Assembly (NCBI RefSeq): GCF_000499845.2 | Contig: NC_023759.2 | Coordinates: forward strand, 36,975,785 to 37,039,784 | Length of the DNA stretch: 64,000 nt | Source of the DNA: Phaseolus vulgaris | Taxonomy: Eukaryota; Streptophyta; Magnoliopsida; Fabales; Fabaceae | Direction of reading: 5' to 3' | In this document: piece by piece, positions 25,031-37,599 of the stretch | How the letters are laid out: each line of letters begins with the position of its first letter | Numbering within the stretch: position 1 is the first letter of the stretch | The notes under the pieces: model-generated | Told to the model about the DNA's origin: nothing | Database searches by the model: none | What the model saw: only the letters and a program-made list of their open reading frames with translations | Translations under genes and position numbers: made by a program

Positions 25031-26854
25031 GTAATTTGATAAAAGAAAATATAAATGAAAATTAGATAAAAATACAAATCCATAAAGTTTGTTAAAAGAG
25101 AATAAAAACACATAAAAGATTAGATAATTATTACAATAAACGTTTTGATTTGAAGAAAAAATGTTATTTAAATATTAAAAAATAGGATACTATAGAAAGC
25201 AATAGTGATGATAGATGGTGTCTGTTGTTTAGATTAATTATATTCCAGACAGTTAATTAATATTATAAATGATTGTTTCAAAATCTTAATGAAATATAAC
25301 TTTACCGATCGGAACCGAATTTTTAGAAAATAATTTTTATTGTATATAATTAAAAATTAAATATAAATTTTTTATTTTTAATACATTAAAATTATTTTGA
25401 TGTCTTAATAAATTATAAAATTTTAACTGGAAAGTTAAAACGCGTAACAAAAAGTTTAACATTAAGTGAAAGCACACAACCATGACAATCTAATTTAAAA
25501 ATTATGTAATTTTAACAATCTACATATGAACAAATTATATATGAGATCATATCCTACATAAAGGCCTTTTTCGTTGTCTCGATGGATGTGGCCTATCATC
25601 GTCATTATTTTCTTTTTCGTTGTCATCATATGGAATATCGAACCCCATTGAAGAAATTGGACAGACATGTTGTGGTCCATAAAGTTAAATATTTATGGTG
25701 GTTCAATGGGGGCGGATTGAAGTTGGACTTGTTTTTCAAATTGTGCAACATTTGAAAAAGACCCAACATGATGAGACTCATGATAAGGGTGGCCTTCAGA
25801 ATGGTATGGTTGACTATCAGGTGACATGTTGTATTGTTGTTTAAAAAAAATTAATGTAGAAATTTTAAAAAATAACAATATGAAGTGGGGTACAAATTGA
25901 ACTTACATCATCTTCAAATTGATTGTTTTTCGAAACAAGAGATTGAAATTTTCTAAAAGAATATTGATTCAATAAAAATAACCAATTATTATTAAAAACA
26001 ATTGATTAAAAATTACAGGCCACACAAATTACAAGGCATAAATATGTCAATCAATTTTACTTACAAAATATTTGAACTTGTTTAATAAATTCCAAAACCA
26101 ATTTCAACCTATTATCTTTAAAAACATCTTATTGTTTTTCAATTTCAATTTTAGTAACCGAGAAAATATCAACAGATTAAACCTTAAAACAATTGATTAA
26201 TTTTTTAATTATAGTATTTGAAAAAAATATTAAAAGATTAAATTTGAAACTAACTAATTAATTTTATGGTTATAAAATCATAGAAAAAATATTAACAGGT
26301 TAATTTTCAAAACAACAGATTGATTTCCTGATTTTTTTTAAAAGACAAAAAATATTTTAATTTTCATGAATCAAAATAAGAATCCAAATACAATCAAGCA
26401 CAATTTTCAATAAGCTTTTTGATTCAAACAATGCAAGTGTAAACACATAACCAATACACAAAGATTCACATTCACAATTGCTTAGAACACTAATTATGAC
26501 CAGTCCAGAAAGTCAAACAACACTGTAGATAAAAACAATTGATTAATTTTAAAAATAACTCATTGATTTTTACACCAGTATGAAGAAAATTAAATTGTAG
26601 TGACAAGGAAAGCTTAAAGCATACTAAGATTTATACAGGTTCACTCAAAACTGAGCTACTCCCACCTCACACCAAGATGAAATTCACTAGATCAACAATT
26701 TCTTTTTACAAACATAGATTTGAAAACACAGTACAATAAAGGAACAAATTCACCTTTGTTATGAACCAAGAAACTCAAAAAATGATCTCCAAATTCAAAA
26801 CACATTTGAAAACCTTTGACCTTAAGTGAATGATGAAAGTTAAGAACCAAGAGC
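25031..26854. other. AT-rich intergenic DNA, possible degraded reading frame at 25,495-25,878 (minus)
   Basis: Mostly AT-rich with no recognised gene. On the minus strand at 25,495-25,878 the codons give a Ser/Pro/His-rich stretch and then IPYDDNEKENNDDDRPHP followed by a basic tail. This resembles C-terminal tails of some plant transposase-like proteins but is too weak to assign. Confidence 0.3.
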
Positions 26855-27090
26855 CACTACAAGAAAATTTGGTATTACATACAATACAATTCGTATGTAA
26901 GAGACCAAATTCGTATGTACAACATAGTTACATATGGATTACATACAAAAAAAATCCGTTTGTAAAAATGTAGTAGGTAACTGTTGCATACAGATTCAAA
27001 ATTTGCATGTAATTACATACGAATAAATCCATATGTAATTGTCTATTAGATTTACATACGAATATTTTTTCGTATGTAATATCGTTTCTT
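26855..27090 (+). mobile_element. CACTA transposon terminus with subterminal repeats
   Basis: The sequence cactacaagaaaatttgg at 26,855 is a standard CACTA-superfamily end. It is followed within about 230 bp by at least six copies, in both orientations, of a tacatacgaat-type motif, as expected for subterminal transposase-binding sites. The matching opposite end was not found in the window, and the 3 bp before it (agc) could not be paired. Confidence 0.65.
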
Positions 27091-27439
27091 GGCAGTTTCA
27101 AATTAGGCTCCAAACAAACTAAATTTGGAGTTCATGGATCAAACATACACTCATATATAGCAACAAACAATGATAGAAAACTACAATTAAGAGAAGCCCA
27201 AATGATGAGATAACACAAACTCCAGAATACATTATTGTTTTAGTCGTAATCAACTCCATATGAAGAAATTGAAAAAGGTAAAAAGAACAAGAACAAAAGT
27301 ATAATTTCACAAGACATTCTAGAGGAACTCCAAATCATCGTATATAAAACACAAGATATGAAAGGTGCAAGTAGATATACAGAAAAAATAATGTGAACTA
27401 CACATTAGTCTAATTTACAATCTTAGAATGAGAGATTTA

Positions 27440-27724
27440 TCATTTCTTTTAAGGCATGTCAATCTTCACCATGTGTTATATTCAACTAGTGGTTTCTCTC
27501 TGGTCGCCATTCAAACATCCCAAACACGTATATTGCCATTAGATGATGCAAAGACCACTTGGTAAGGGTCATCATCCCCTGTAGCACCATCAATATCTGT
27601 GAGCACAACAATACCTTTGACATGGGAAGTATGTGCGTCTCCCAAGCAATATGCAACTTTTCCAGTCTTGATATCCCATGTTGTGATACTTTTGTCCTCA
27701 TACACAATGTAAAGAAGTCCATTA
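27440..27724 (-). pseudogene. WD40 exon fragment, PAK1IP1-like
   Basis: Translation from 27,723 leftward gives NGLLYIVYEDKSITTWDIK, DAHTSHVKGIVVL, and ASSNGNIRVWDV, then a TGA at 27,511-27,513. After that, MATREKPLVE and RLTCL continue in the same frame. The order matches the C-terminal WD repeats of the plant p21-activated-kinase-interacting-protein-1 homologue (a ribosome-biogenesis WD protein). The stop is where Arg is usual (CGA to TGA), and the 5' splice acceptor reads CAT instead of CAG. It lies about 0.4-0.6 kb inside the CACTA end at 26,855, so it is likely a captured fragment. Confidence 0.65.
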
Positions 27725-29769
27725 TGCAAAAAGGAATAAAAAAATTTAAATATTAAAAAAATATCAAAGTTAATTACTTGATAACACCACACAAATTATA
27801 GTACCTTAAACTTGATCATCCATGTCAAAGATAGTTCATTCCACTAGAGAAACTGGCTATATGAGAAAAAGGTGATATACCAGGGAAAAAAACAGTTATA
27901 CCATACTATACATACCATGACCAACCCCACTACCAATATCATAAACTTCATACAAATATTTTCTTAATAGAAGATTTATATTACATTCACATGTATTACA
28001 TAACACTGACCTTCCCACTCTTGATTGACAGTAAGAGAAAATTATATAGGATTTATATACACATACACATATTACATCATTTAAAATCCACAACTTCCCG
28101 CCTAGACATAGCGCATAGACCATTAATTCATCATTAAAACATACAACAAAGCATGTGATTATAGATTACTATGTAGCCAACACTCCTTCAAAAGACAAGA
28201 ATTTATATTCATTTTATTTCATAATAGTGTTTCAGTTTTGTTAAAATGATATAATTATAAAAAGTTTGGATTGGATGTTGAAGGAAGTGGAATGTGATAA
28301 GAAAGGGATGAATCGCTATATATGTTATTGATATACAATAAATGAAATATACCAATGATATACAATAAATTATATCAATATCTTTGTAACCAAACATGTT
28401 TACACTACAGTTATATATATCAAGCCTTGTTATGTGTTGCTTGTAACTAAAGATCGATGACTCAACTGAAAAGCTATAGAACAAAAGTATCTAGACATAA
28501 AAATAAACACAAAACTAAAGAAAACCGAGCACGATTGAAGCAGGGGAAGCCAGGGAAGTAGAGGAAGATGGAAGTGAAGAATCTGAAATGGGACGCACAT
28601 ATAAGCCTTGTCAAATAAATCATACACCTTATTTCTACTTCCTTTTCACCACACTTTTTTTCCCTGTCTTCAATTTAACCATTACAATAATGTAATACAC
28701 TTTATTTTTTATTCAAAACAACATTAACATTAGTATTATTGTAATTCGAAGTTTAAACCATTTGTTTAAAAATCAGAAGTAAGATTAAATGCTTGTTTTT
28801 TTTGGAACTATAGGAAATCAGGGTCCAATAATTTTCTTGTTGTGTCCTTCTCTAGTCCATGAAATGTGGGTTAATAATTGTCATGATTGGTGTTAAAAAC
28901 TGTTGGCATTGAGTACAGTAAGTATAGGTAAAATAAATGTGAAATGGATGGGTATAGAAAAAAAATAGTTTATGGATTATTTGAAATGTAAAATGGGCTT
29001 AATAGATAGTTTTACCAAATATGTAGATTTTTTTTTAGTTTAATTCAACAAGAAAAAGCTAATTCACCACTATAGGATAAGATAGTTAAATCACTTTTTT
29101 TTTTTTTATGAAAACCATTATTATTTTCTATAATTATCTTTACATTGATTCCCTTCTTGTGCTTCTTTTTGTTGATGTAATATTCAACATTGGTGAATGT
29201 AAATAACAATCATATGAATCTAATAAATTTTCACTTTACAAAAAGAGGAAAAAGAGTAATCATGTGTGACTATGAAGATCTGAGATTACATACTGATATT
29301 TTGCCTTAATGTCAGAGAAAGTTGAGACCATTAACAAAGTACAATTTCTATCAATTGAGATATATTATAATGAATGGATGTTCATCAAACTTAGAGCACT
29401 AAGTTTGGAAAACAGACCATAATAAGGAAATATGGTAACAATCCTAGGATATGATGAAAAATTATTTCTAGCAGATAATCTATTATATACTTTATCTATT
29501 CCAATTGCATTTATTTAATTGCCAATATGTGCACAACAAATATGCTAGAATATTAACATTTATTTGACTTCTATTCGATAAATGTTTTTATGCAAGTTTT
29601 AGCAAAGGTGTTTAAATATGAAAGCTGAAAAAAATCTATCTCACACAAAAATTGGCAAAGCAAGGTTCCAGCTACAATAAGCATGGGATAAGGAAGACTG
29701 CAAATTTTAAAAAGGAGCAAAACTTTATCAAAGTACAAAACCAAGTAAATATATTTACCATTGGTGGCT
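27725..29769. other. No gene recognised
   Basis: AT-rich DNA without a recognisable exon, RNA gene or transposon end. It may be internal sequence of the CACTA element that begins at 26,855. Confidence 0.4.
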
Positions 29770-30074
29770 GAACATTTGGAACGACTTTGGAAGAAATAAC
29801 TTTGCCTCTATGGTGACCACCTCATATACTGATGCATGCACTTTCCTGAGTTCAACAATCCATACGCTTGTCTCATTTGATATTTTTTTTTTTGGTAAAC
29901 AACCAATCGTGCTCTTCTTGGGGGAAGTTTAGAAGGAATCACTGGTCCTCCTTTAGTCCTGGGAAGCAACGAAGGTTGGAAAGGAGGGAAGAAATATGCA
30001 TTTGCCAATGCAACAACTTGCTTAGCTAGTTCTACCAATTTTACATTTGTGTCAAAGCGCATGCTATCCCTCAC
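29770..30074 (-). pseudogene. Exon-like segment of unidentified host gene
   Basis: On the minus strand a TTAG acceptor precedes 30,074. The frame runs [19 protein letters not shown], then an [20 protein letters not shown] and [14 protein letters not shown] segment. It has the composition of real protein (Pro/Arg-rich tail), not random AT-rich translation. After about residue 85 the frame appears to shift (KCMHQYMR, then [15 protein letters not shown] in another frame). I do not recognise the protein. It may be another fragment captured with the WD40 piece. Confidence 0.4.
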
Positions 30075-30691
30075 CTAAGAGAATAATCAAATAATTTTGC
30101 ACAAGGTAAATCTGGAAAAAGAATCTTTTATTTTTCAAATGTTATTATTAAGCTGGCAAAAGTAAGTAATTATTTCTCAATATAAATTCAACCAAACACA
30201 CTTCATTAGCATTCAAACACAAGCATTTGGAGAAGTTACATAATGTCAAACATAACATAATATATATACATATAATTCAAATTCATGGTAGATAATGAAT
30301 TATCCAAAAAAGAAGAAAAGGAAGAAAAATGAAAAGGGTGACAACGAAAGAACCTTTGCAAAAGTAGGTTCTTGAGATCGGATGATATTGTTTGGATTTC
30401 GCAGTGATTGTTTGAAAAAGAAAAGTGGAAAAACTATATTATAAATATGAAGAAAGAAATCATAGATGATGTTTTTGTTTAAGACACTTTCAATAGATTA
30501 TGAGAAATTAACTCCCACTCTACATTATAGTATTATATGAAGATCTTTTCTGAATATAAAAAGAAGAGATGAATATTAGTAAGATTGTGTCTGTGTTTGA
30601 AGGAGATAAAAATGAGAGGCTATGGGAATGTTAAACGTAATCCTCATCCACTCACTCTGTTAACGGGTCATTTGTAACAATGTGAGCTAAT

Positions 30692-31019
30692 CACTAAAAA
30701 AAAACGTGTATGTGGTGGAGGTTATAAAAACTGTCACAATTATTCGTATAATACGATACTTTAATAACCACCAGAATTCTCCTTCAAAAAGTGTCATTTA
30801 GAACCGTCACAATTCTCCTTCGAAATATTCACTCTCACGCATTTTCGTTCCCTCCATACATTCCTTTTTTCCAATTTTCTTTTTCCTTTAACCCTTTTGG
30901 AATCACATTTTTATCTCTTTGGAAACCTCACAGTGACCCTTTCACCCCTCACAGAAAGCAGTCTTTCAAACCCTCTCAGTAAACCCTAAATCTTCCCACT
31001 CTCATTAGCGTAAACCCTC
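30692..31019 (+). other. Left arm of the outer CACTA element
   Basis: Subterminal motifs such as attcgtataatacg and aataaccacc occupy the first 130 bp. From about 30,830 to 31,019 the sequence becomes pyrimidine-rich (cattttcgttccctcc, ctcattagcg, aaccctaaa), like a plant 5' UTR, and is cut by the gypsy-1 LTR at 31,020. This could be a captured gene leader. Confidence 0.45.
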
Positions 31020-32072
31020 TGATGAGAATCAAATAAAGGAGGTTTTTATTAATGAAGGAAGAGGTCATTCACCTACACATTTGAAGTTCTTCCTTCTAGT
31101 CTTCTCAAAATTAAAAGAAGACATAAAATAAAGAGAGGATCAAGCCTAAAGCCAAAGAAGTCTACAAACTTTCAAGAATAGGCTTCATTTAAATATCTCT
31201 CTTTATAGTCTCTTTTGTATAAAATTGCAAATAATATAGAATAGTGTTTAGGAAGGTGCTTAGAGGAAAACCATAGATACCTCTTTTGTAAAGCATCTTT
31301 AGGCATTAGTTTAGAATTTTCTAGAAGGTGACTCTTCATAAAGTCACTATAGGCGTTAGCTTAGGAGACTTTTGAGTAGCTTGTGGTACAAGCTTTGTAA
31401 GCTTCATGACCGGCCCTTGCTCCTATAAAAGGAGGGCTTGGGTCCTTCATAATTCAGAATTGGAATTTGTAGTATCAAAACTCTCCCAAATTGGTGATTG
31501 AGTGTAGTGAGAACTTGTCTTCTCCTCTTCCTAGTCTCATCTTGAGTGCCTTGGTTCTCTCAAGTGGCGGCATTGCACACTTATCTTGGAGCATTCACAC
31601 TTCAAGTGGCGTGTTCATCAACCAAGTTCTTCAACCACATAAGTCTTCTCTCTTCTTCATCTATTTCTTCCATTTTCGTGATCATATGAACTCATAAACA
31701 TGTCTTAGGTTCTTTTCTTGCAATTCTATTTGGTGCTTTGCCTTTATTTCACATTTTGTTCGGTTCATCTTCTTCCTTGCTGAGTTTAAACGGTTCATCT
31801 TCATTCTAGCTTGATTTGTTCGGTTCATTTCACTTTTAAGGCTTTTTAATCAGTTCATTTGAACTCTTGCATCTTTTAATCGGTTCAATTGGCAAGAAAT
31901 GGAACTTCCATGTGAGCTTTAGTGTGTGGTGCAAGTTTTGGTGAGTTCTTGAAACATAGAACATTGATCCATTTCTATAAAAGTGCCTATTCAATCTCCA
32001 ACTCAAGTTGATTCCATAAAATGTCAAAGAATCATCTATATTTTGCTATTGGAATCATATCATGTGATATCA
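31020..32072 (+). repeat. Gypsy-1 left LTR (1,053 bp)
   Basis: Begins TGATGAGAATC and ends GATATCA, giving the TGAT/ATCA inverted ends typical of LTRs. A TATA box (cctataaaagg) lies at about 31,419-31,429, with a candidate start downstream. Its end is placed by the primer-binding site that begins at 32,075. The first 688 bp match 47,440-48,127. Confidence 0.8.
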
Positions 32073-32866
32073 TGTGGTATCATGAGTCTTAGGTTTGTTC
32101 TTGTTTGATTTTGAGTTGTTTTGCCCTTTTAATTCAAGAACTCTACATTCTTGTGTTTATCTTTCTGTTTTTAGGCTTAATTTTGAGTTTTATTGCTGTT
32201 TTCTTAATTGTGCCTATCATGTGTTTGTGTCTTTTTCTTTTTTAATCCTTTTAAGTTTTGTCATAGTCATGTTTTTCCAAGATTGTTATCAATTCTTTGT
32301 GGTCCTTTTATTGTCATTTTTGTTTCTTGCTTTTGTGTGATACAGTTTTTCTGAACTTGTTTCTTGATCCTTTTATGCATTTTATGTTTAGTTAGGAGTT
32401 CATACTTGTATCTTAGATCTATACAAGTTCTTATACATCATTTCCATTATGTCTTTGCTAGTTCTTAATATTGTTTTTCATTCCTGTTAGGATTCCTCTG
32501 TTTTATGCAAATGTGTTGACTGTTTTGCCTTATAGCAATTGATTTACTTAATGGAAATTTCTGAAATTTTGGATTTGTGTTCTTTAAAGTGTTATAAAAG
32601 AGTGAAAAAAAGAAGTACTTAAAAATTCAAAGTACAAAAAAAATGATAAATAAAATACAACAAGTGTGCAATTCTGCCAAAAAGAATACGGTAATCTGGT
32701 AGTGATTTTAGAAAATTTAGGGTTTATTTTTACATTATCCAGGGTTAAAACCTCCATTAAGTCATTTACTCAGGGTTGTAGTTTCCCCCGCTAAACCATC
32801 TCTGGGGAATGTGTTCCCCAGGGTTTTTTTAAACCTCAGAAAAAGCCTTTCAAAACTCTTGTTAAA

Positions 32867-33118
32867 TACCATGGGTTTAAGAACCTCCGTAAAATACCAT
32901 GGGTTTCAAAACCTCCGTAAAATACCATAGGTTTCAAAACCTCCGTAAAATACCACATGTTTTAGAACCTCCATAAAATACCACGGGTTTTAAAACCTCC
33001 GTAAAATACCATGGGTTTCAAAACCTCCGTAAAATACCACGAGTTTCAAAACCTCCGTAAAATACCATAGGTTTCAAAACCCCCGTAAAATACCATGGGT
33101 TTCAAAACCTCCATAAAA
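32867..33118. repeat. Left subterminal array of the inner CACTA: nine 28-bp units
   Basis: The tetramer tacc opens each unit at 32,867, 32,895, 32,923, 32,951, 32,979, 33,007, 33,035, 33,063 and 33,091, an exact 28-bp period. The consensus contains gggtttcaaaacctccgtaa. Such arrays near CACTA ends are binding sites for the TNPA-type protein. Confidence 0.85.
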
Positions 33119-33159
33119 TGTTTTAAAACCTCCTTAAAAAATACCATAGGTTTCAAAAT

Positions 33160-34410
33160 TATGAAAATTTGTTTTTTTTTATTCATTTACCATTTAGGCA
33201 TTCATGTGTTTTTTAAACCACAATTATTTACATCTATTGTATTTATTTATCTATGTTTGTTAAAGTATTTTCTTTTCAATAAATAAAAGAAAGAAATGGG
33301 ACCAAGCTTTATCTTTAGCAATATCTTAGGATGAAGATTAAGCAGAGATAAGTTAGTGTTTATCAAGCTTTTTATTTATTTCTTTTTCGACCAAATTTTA
33401 ACATTAAACACCATGCATACAATAAATCAACAACTCGACGATGATCAAGATCAAGTACACATATTGGTCCAAAGATTTATTTTGTTCCGCTTTATTAGTT
33501 CAAAAAGATTACTTATATCAATAGACTACATCATTCTTCAAATTTATCCCAAGAAAATTCAGTTCTCCAGAAATTAAATTCATAAAAACTTGAAGGACTA
33601 GATTGATATTAAAATAATCTTTTGAGAATCAAAATATTAATCTATTGTAATAATTAACTTTAAGCACAATACTCCCTTCAAAGGAATTTGTTCTGAAGTC
33701 GCACTTATTTTATGGCAATGTATTGTATTGGGCTTCAACATATTGTAAGTTTTACTAAACTAATCATGACTAAAGCATTATCAATGAAATAGGATATTTA
33801 TCTATCTTCTTTGAAGTGGATTTATTTATCTTATAGTAGAAACTTGTGAGTTATTTTAAGCTTAAGGTATCCCAATTTCTAACCTTGACCAAATTGAACG
33901 TGGTCACCCCTATAATATCATATTGAGCAAGTCCCAATAATTCTAACCCTTCCTCCCCACAAAAAAAAATCCCCTGCCTTCGTTCACAACCTCCAAGTTT
34001 TTTGCTACGAGATAAAGGAAAACTTGAAAAAGAATCAATTCATGTTTGACTAAACAGTATCAAACACACATAAACCCCATGGGTACAAAACCTTGACTAG
34101 AGAACCTCCAAACTACAACAAAAATAATCTTATCTAATAACACAAAACACCTAATAAAAGCACTGAAAAACATTTTAAGCAATATCTTCCCCACTACCTC
34201 ACACAAGAAGATTGGACAAACCATTTTGGCCCTAAATGGAGAAGCTTTGTAGAAAGAAAACAACAGTTTGATCCAAACATACTGCCAATATGCCATCATT
34301 CCCGACATTTAACAATATTGCACTATGGTACAAAATCAAATTTCATAATTGTTCATTCCTTATATAATCATTATGCTCATTTCACAAACAGGACACAAAG
34401 CTACTAAGTA
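33160..34410. other. Inner CACTA internal DNA, nothing recognised
   Basis: AT-rich. A minus-strand open stretch at 34,060-34,308 is Phe/Cys-rich and looks like chance translation. It does not continue the TBCCD1-like exon. Confidence 0.4.
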
Positions 34411-34414
34411 TTAC

Positions 34415-34519
34415 CTTGCCTACTGCTCCTAGAACTATTGTTGCATCTGAACACCCATAAACAATAACATATCTCAAAGGTGCTAAGATGTATATGGCAG
34501 ACTCGTGGCAATTTAGAAC
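34415..34519 (-). pseudogene. Captured TBCC-domain exon (TBCCD1-like)
   Basis: On the minus strand an AG acceptor (ttacag) precedes 34,519 and a GT donor follows 34,415. The 105 bp between give 35 codons with no stop, including NCHESAIYILAPLRYV and GCSDATIVLGAVGK. This matches the beta-helical C-CAP/TBCC domain of plant TBCC-domain-containing protein 1, a relative of tubulin cofactor C. It lies between the left repeat array and the transposase genes, in the same orientation as them. Neighbouring TBCCD1 exons were not found, so it is a single captured exon. The 35 codons and both splice sites appear uncorrupted. Confidence 0.75.
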
Positions 34520-35389
34520 CTGTAACAATCAAACAAATTTTTTATTAGCATACTACATATAGTTATCAACCATAATCTGAAGTGGCCTCTCAATTTCCAA
34601 ACACACATGATTCAAGCAGAAAAAACATATATTCACTCAAACAATACCATATCATAAAATAGTGACATATCCTTTTTAAGGAACTAAATGTTAAAAAGTT
34701 TACTATAGATGTTCAAAAACTAAGCACGAAAACCAAACTTAACCCAATACAAACTGATCAGTTGGAAATTTTATTCCCTCATTTCAAATATGCCTATAAC
34801 ATAACCATATCAATCAGAATTGTTAAATAGCAGCCATAGTGATGATATAGCTCAACTGCATAGCGGTATTTCTTGGATCCACAATTGCGAATCCATCTTT
34901 AATTACAACCTCTATCATTGTTGTGGTTACAACATACATCCTCTAGTCATCTTTGGTGAAATTTAGGGGAGAACTTGGTTTAAGTTATATAATTGTAATA
35001 CCAGGAATAACATTACAGAGAATTTTTAGTCAGAATCTTATTCCTATGCATGTCCAAAAATATGTTTGGTTCATTTTTCATATTCCTTGGAATGTTTTTC
35101 AATTTTAAAATGATTAAAGATATAAAAATGGAATGGAAGTTAAACTAGAGTTAAAAAATAACTTTCCTCATTCCCATGGAAATGTACCTTTCTCACCCCA
35201 TTAGCACGTAAAATCAGTTCAGATAATGCAACTTCCTAATTTTTATGGTTTTGGTTTTGCCTTCCTAATTTTTTGGCACACTTCCTTGATCAGACACCTA
35301 CAATATAAACATATATCACAATTAGAAATGTAAATCTGAAAAATAAAACAAGTTATTTAAATTTTTTAAATATTACCGATGAACGATTG

Positions 35390-37490
35390 AACATAGTCAA
35401 CTCAGGAGGCAATTGACCTTGATAACTTTGAAAGAAAAAATTCACCATTATCTCAAATCTTTTTTTCATGTTCTTCATATCTTTTTTCACGTTCTTCATA
35501 TCTTTTATTTTGTTCATCCAATTGTGACTTTAATGCAATAACCTATATTAAAACACAATTTATAATGAAAAAGAGTGAGAAAACCATACACATTAAAAAA
35601 TAACCAATTTATCAACAAAAGCTATACTAAATTTCCTATAATTTTGTGTGAATAATATTCAACACAACATTTCCAATCTTGGCATGATAATCTAAAGTAA
35701 ACAACACCAAATTGCTACATAAGAAAATGCATGTTCAAAAACCTGATTCTCCAATTCTATAAGAAGTAGTTGAAGATATCCCAGTGCGAGAATTTCTAGT
35801 ATATCCAAACACATGAGAAGGGCAAGGCCCCAATCTCATCCCTCGAACACGACTACAATGTTCTTCACTTCCAAAGGCATGAGCTAGTGAATCATCAATT
35901 GATATATCATGTGAGAGGGAAGATGTATTTGACTCATATGCTTGAATCTTTTCCTACAAATAATGAAAAAAGTTATAAATGAAGCTCACATCCAATTTGG
36001 TTGAGTTTTCATCTTTACAAAATGATACTTACCCCAATCTCTCTTGCCCCATCATTCACAAATTCTCCGTTAGCATGTTTATGTGTTGCTACCCATACTT
36101 CTCCTACTAACTTTGCGACCAAGCTCTTTCTCCTATAAAATGTAACAATTATACGAATCATGATATATGATATAACAAAAATTATAGGAGAATCAAGTTA
36201 CCATCTCATCTTTCTTCCGTGCAATGCTCTTGGATCCACTAGTATGAGGAACTGTTTGGTTCTTTCTATTATCCTTGTTCTTTTTGGCAATTTCCTAAGC
36301 ATACATACATGTAGTAAAAGAACTAAATATAAATAAATCAACACTTTAAAGAATAAAGTAGTTTTTATTACCTTTGTCCTTGAATTTAAACAGTAGTCAA
36401 CAAAAGAAGCCCAATGGTCTTTATTCATTACTTCTGGACACATTGCAATAATTTCATCTCTATTGTGTGTTCCATCATTTCTTTGTTGCCATAGTTGTTG
36501 CCTATACTCAGTCCACTTTGTGTTAAGTGATTTGAAGATATATCTTACATGAGCATCAGATTCAACTTCAAACTTAGCCTTCAAAATTATTACACAAGTA
36601 AATGTAACGATAATTGCAATATAATATCAATTAAAAAACAGAAAAATCCAAAAATCAATTACTTGAATGGTTTTCTTAAGTATATCTTCTTTGTAATCTT
36701 TGGGAATCTTCCTCCAACTTTGATAGCTAATAGGAAATGCATTAACATTTCTTGCAACATGACCTAAAAACCTATTCAACAATGCTCCACTGTCATCAAC
36801 TGGTTGGTTCTCGTTATTCCAGTTAACAAGAATTCTCTCACCAACAGATAAAAACCAAACATCATTTGTTGTTAATTGTTTCCTAACCTTTTTGCCTTCA
36901 CTATTTGTCAAAATTATTGTTAGTTTAAGAGGATGAACATAAAAAAGAAATACAATGTGAGTTTGGAATGTATTGATTCAAGCTTACCAATGACATCAAC
37001 AAGCCATGATCTTTTACGTGATACATGCTTTGATTGTTCAGTTTGCATCTCAATACCCACATTTTCTTCCCTTTCTTCATCAAATTGTAACCTTGGTGTA
37101 GGTTCAGATGTAGATTCATGGACAGATTCATTTGTATTATCAAATTGAAATTCAGGTGCAGAAGTGTTCTTAGTAGTAGAAATCAACCTATGAGGTGCAT
37201 GTGCGGAAGAAGGCTTCTTATTATTATTCTCTATAGGATGAGAATTCACATGAGGTGTTGCATAATAATTAAATGAATACATGTGAAAAATAATATATTT
37301 TTAAAGAGAATGCCAGATTAAAATATAAGTACAAACATCTCACTAAATGGAAGTTGTGTATGAACTTACTTGAGTTATTAAGGGCTGCAAGTTGGTCAAA
37401 AGTGTTATTAAGGGTATCATGTTCTGTTGCTCTAGTCTTCTTGATGGACATTTTCTTCATCTTCAGGTATTCTTGAAATAAGAACATTAA
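35390..37490 (-). pseudogene. Inner CACTA second gene: Transposase_24-like (TNPA-type) protein, multi-exon
   Basis: Exon-like blocks on the minus strand lie at about 37,370-37,478, 36,985-37,282, 36,664-36,912, 36,372-36,580, 36,201-36,295, 36,033-36,133, 35,743-35,953 and 35,390-35,545. They give a Ser/Thr-rich N-terminus and DVWFLSVGERILVNWN. SYQSWRKIPKDYKEDI follows, then VATHKHANGEFVNDGAR, a SRVRGMRLGPCPSH motif and a final coiled coil rich in Glu/Arg/Lys. This is the layout of the plant transposase family found next to TNP2 in En/Spm-like elements. The last block changes frame in an A run after HEKK, so the C-terminus is broken. Confidence 0.75.
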
Positions 37491-37599
37491 TACAAGTCAA
37501 AATAGAAATTCAATAAATCATAATATAATGCATGTATAAACAATAATGTATAAGTAATAAGGATGATAATTTAAACAAAAATAATATACAAGTGTTCAA

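Noticed and set aside
26594..26604. aattgtagtg as the right end of another CACTA element
   Set aside because: No subterminal repeats precede it and no partner end with a matching 3-bp flank was found.
31491..31697. A 68-codon open frame repeated identically at 47,911-48,117
   Set aside because: It lies inside both LTRs of gypsy-1. Identity reflects LTR identity and not a conserved gene.
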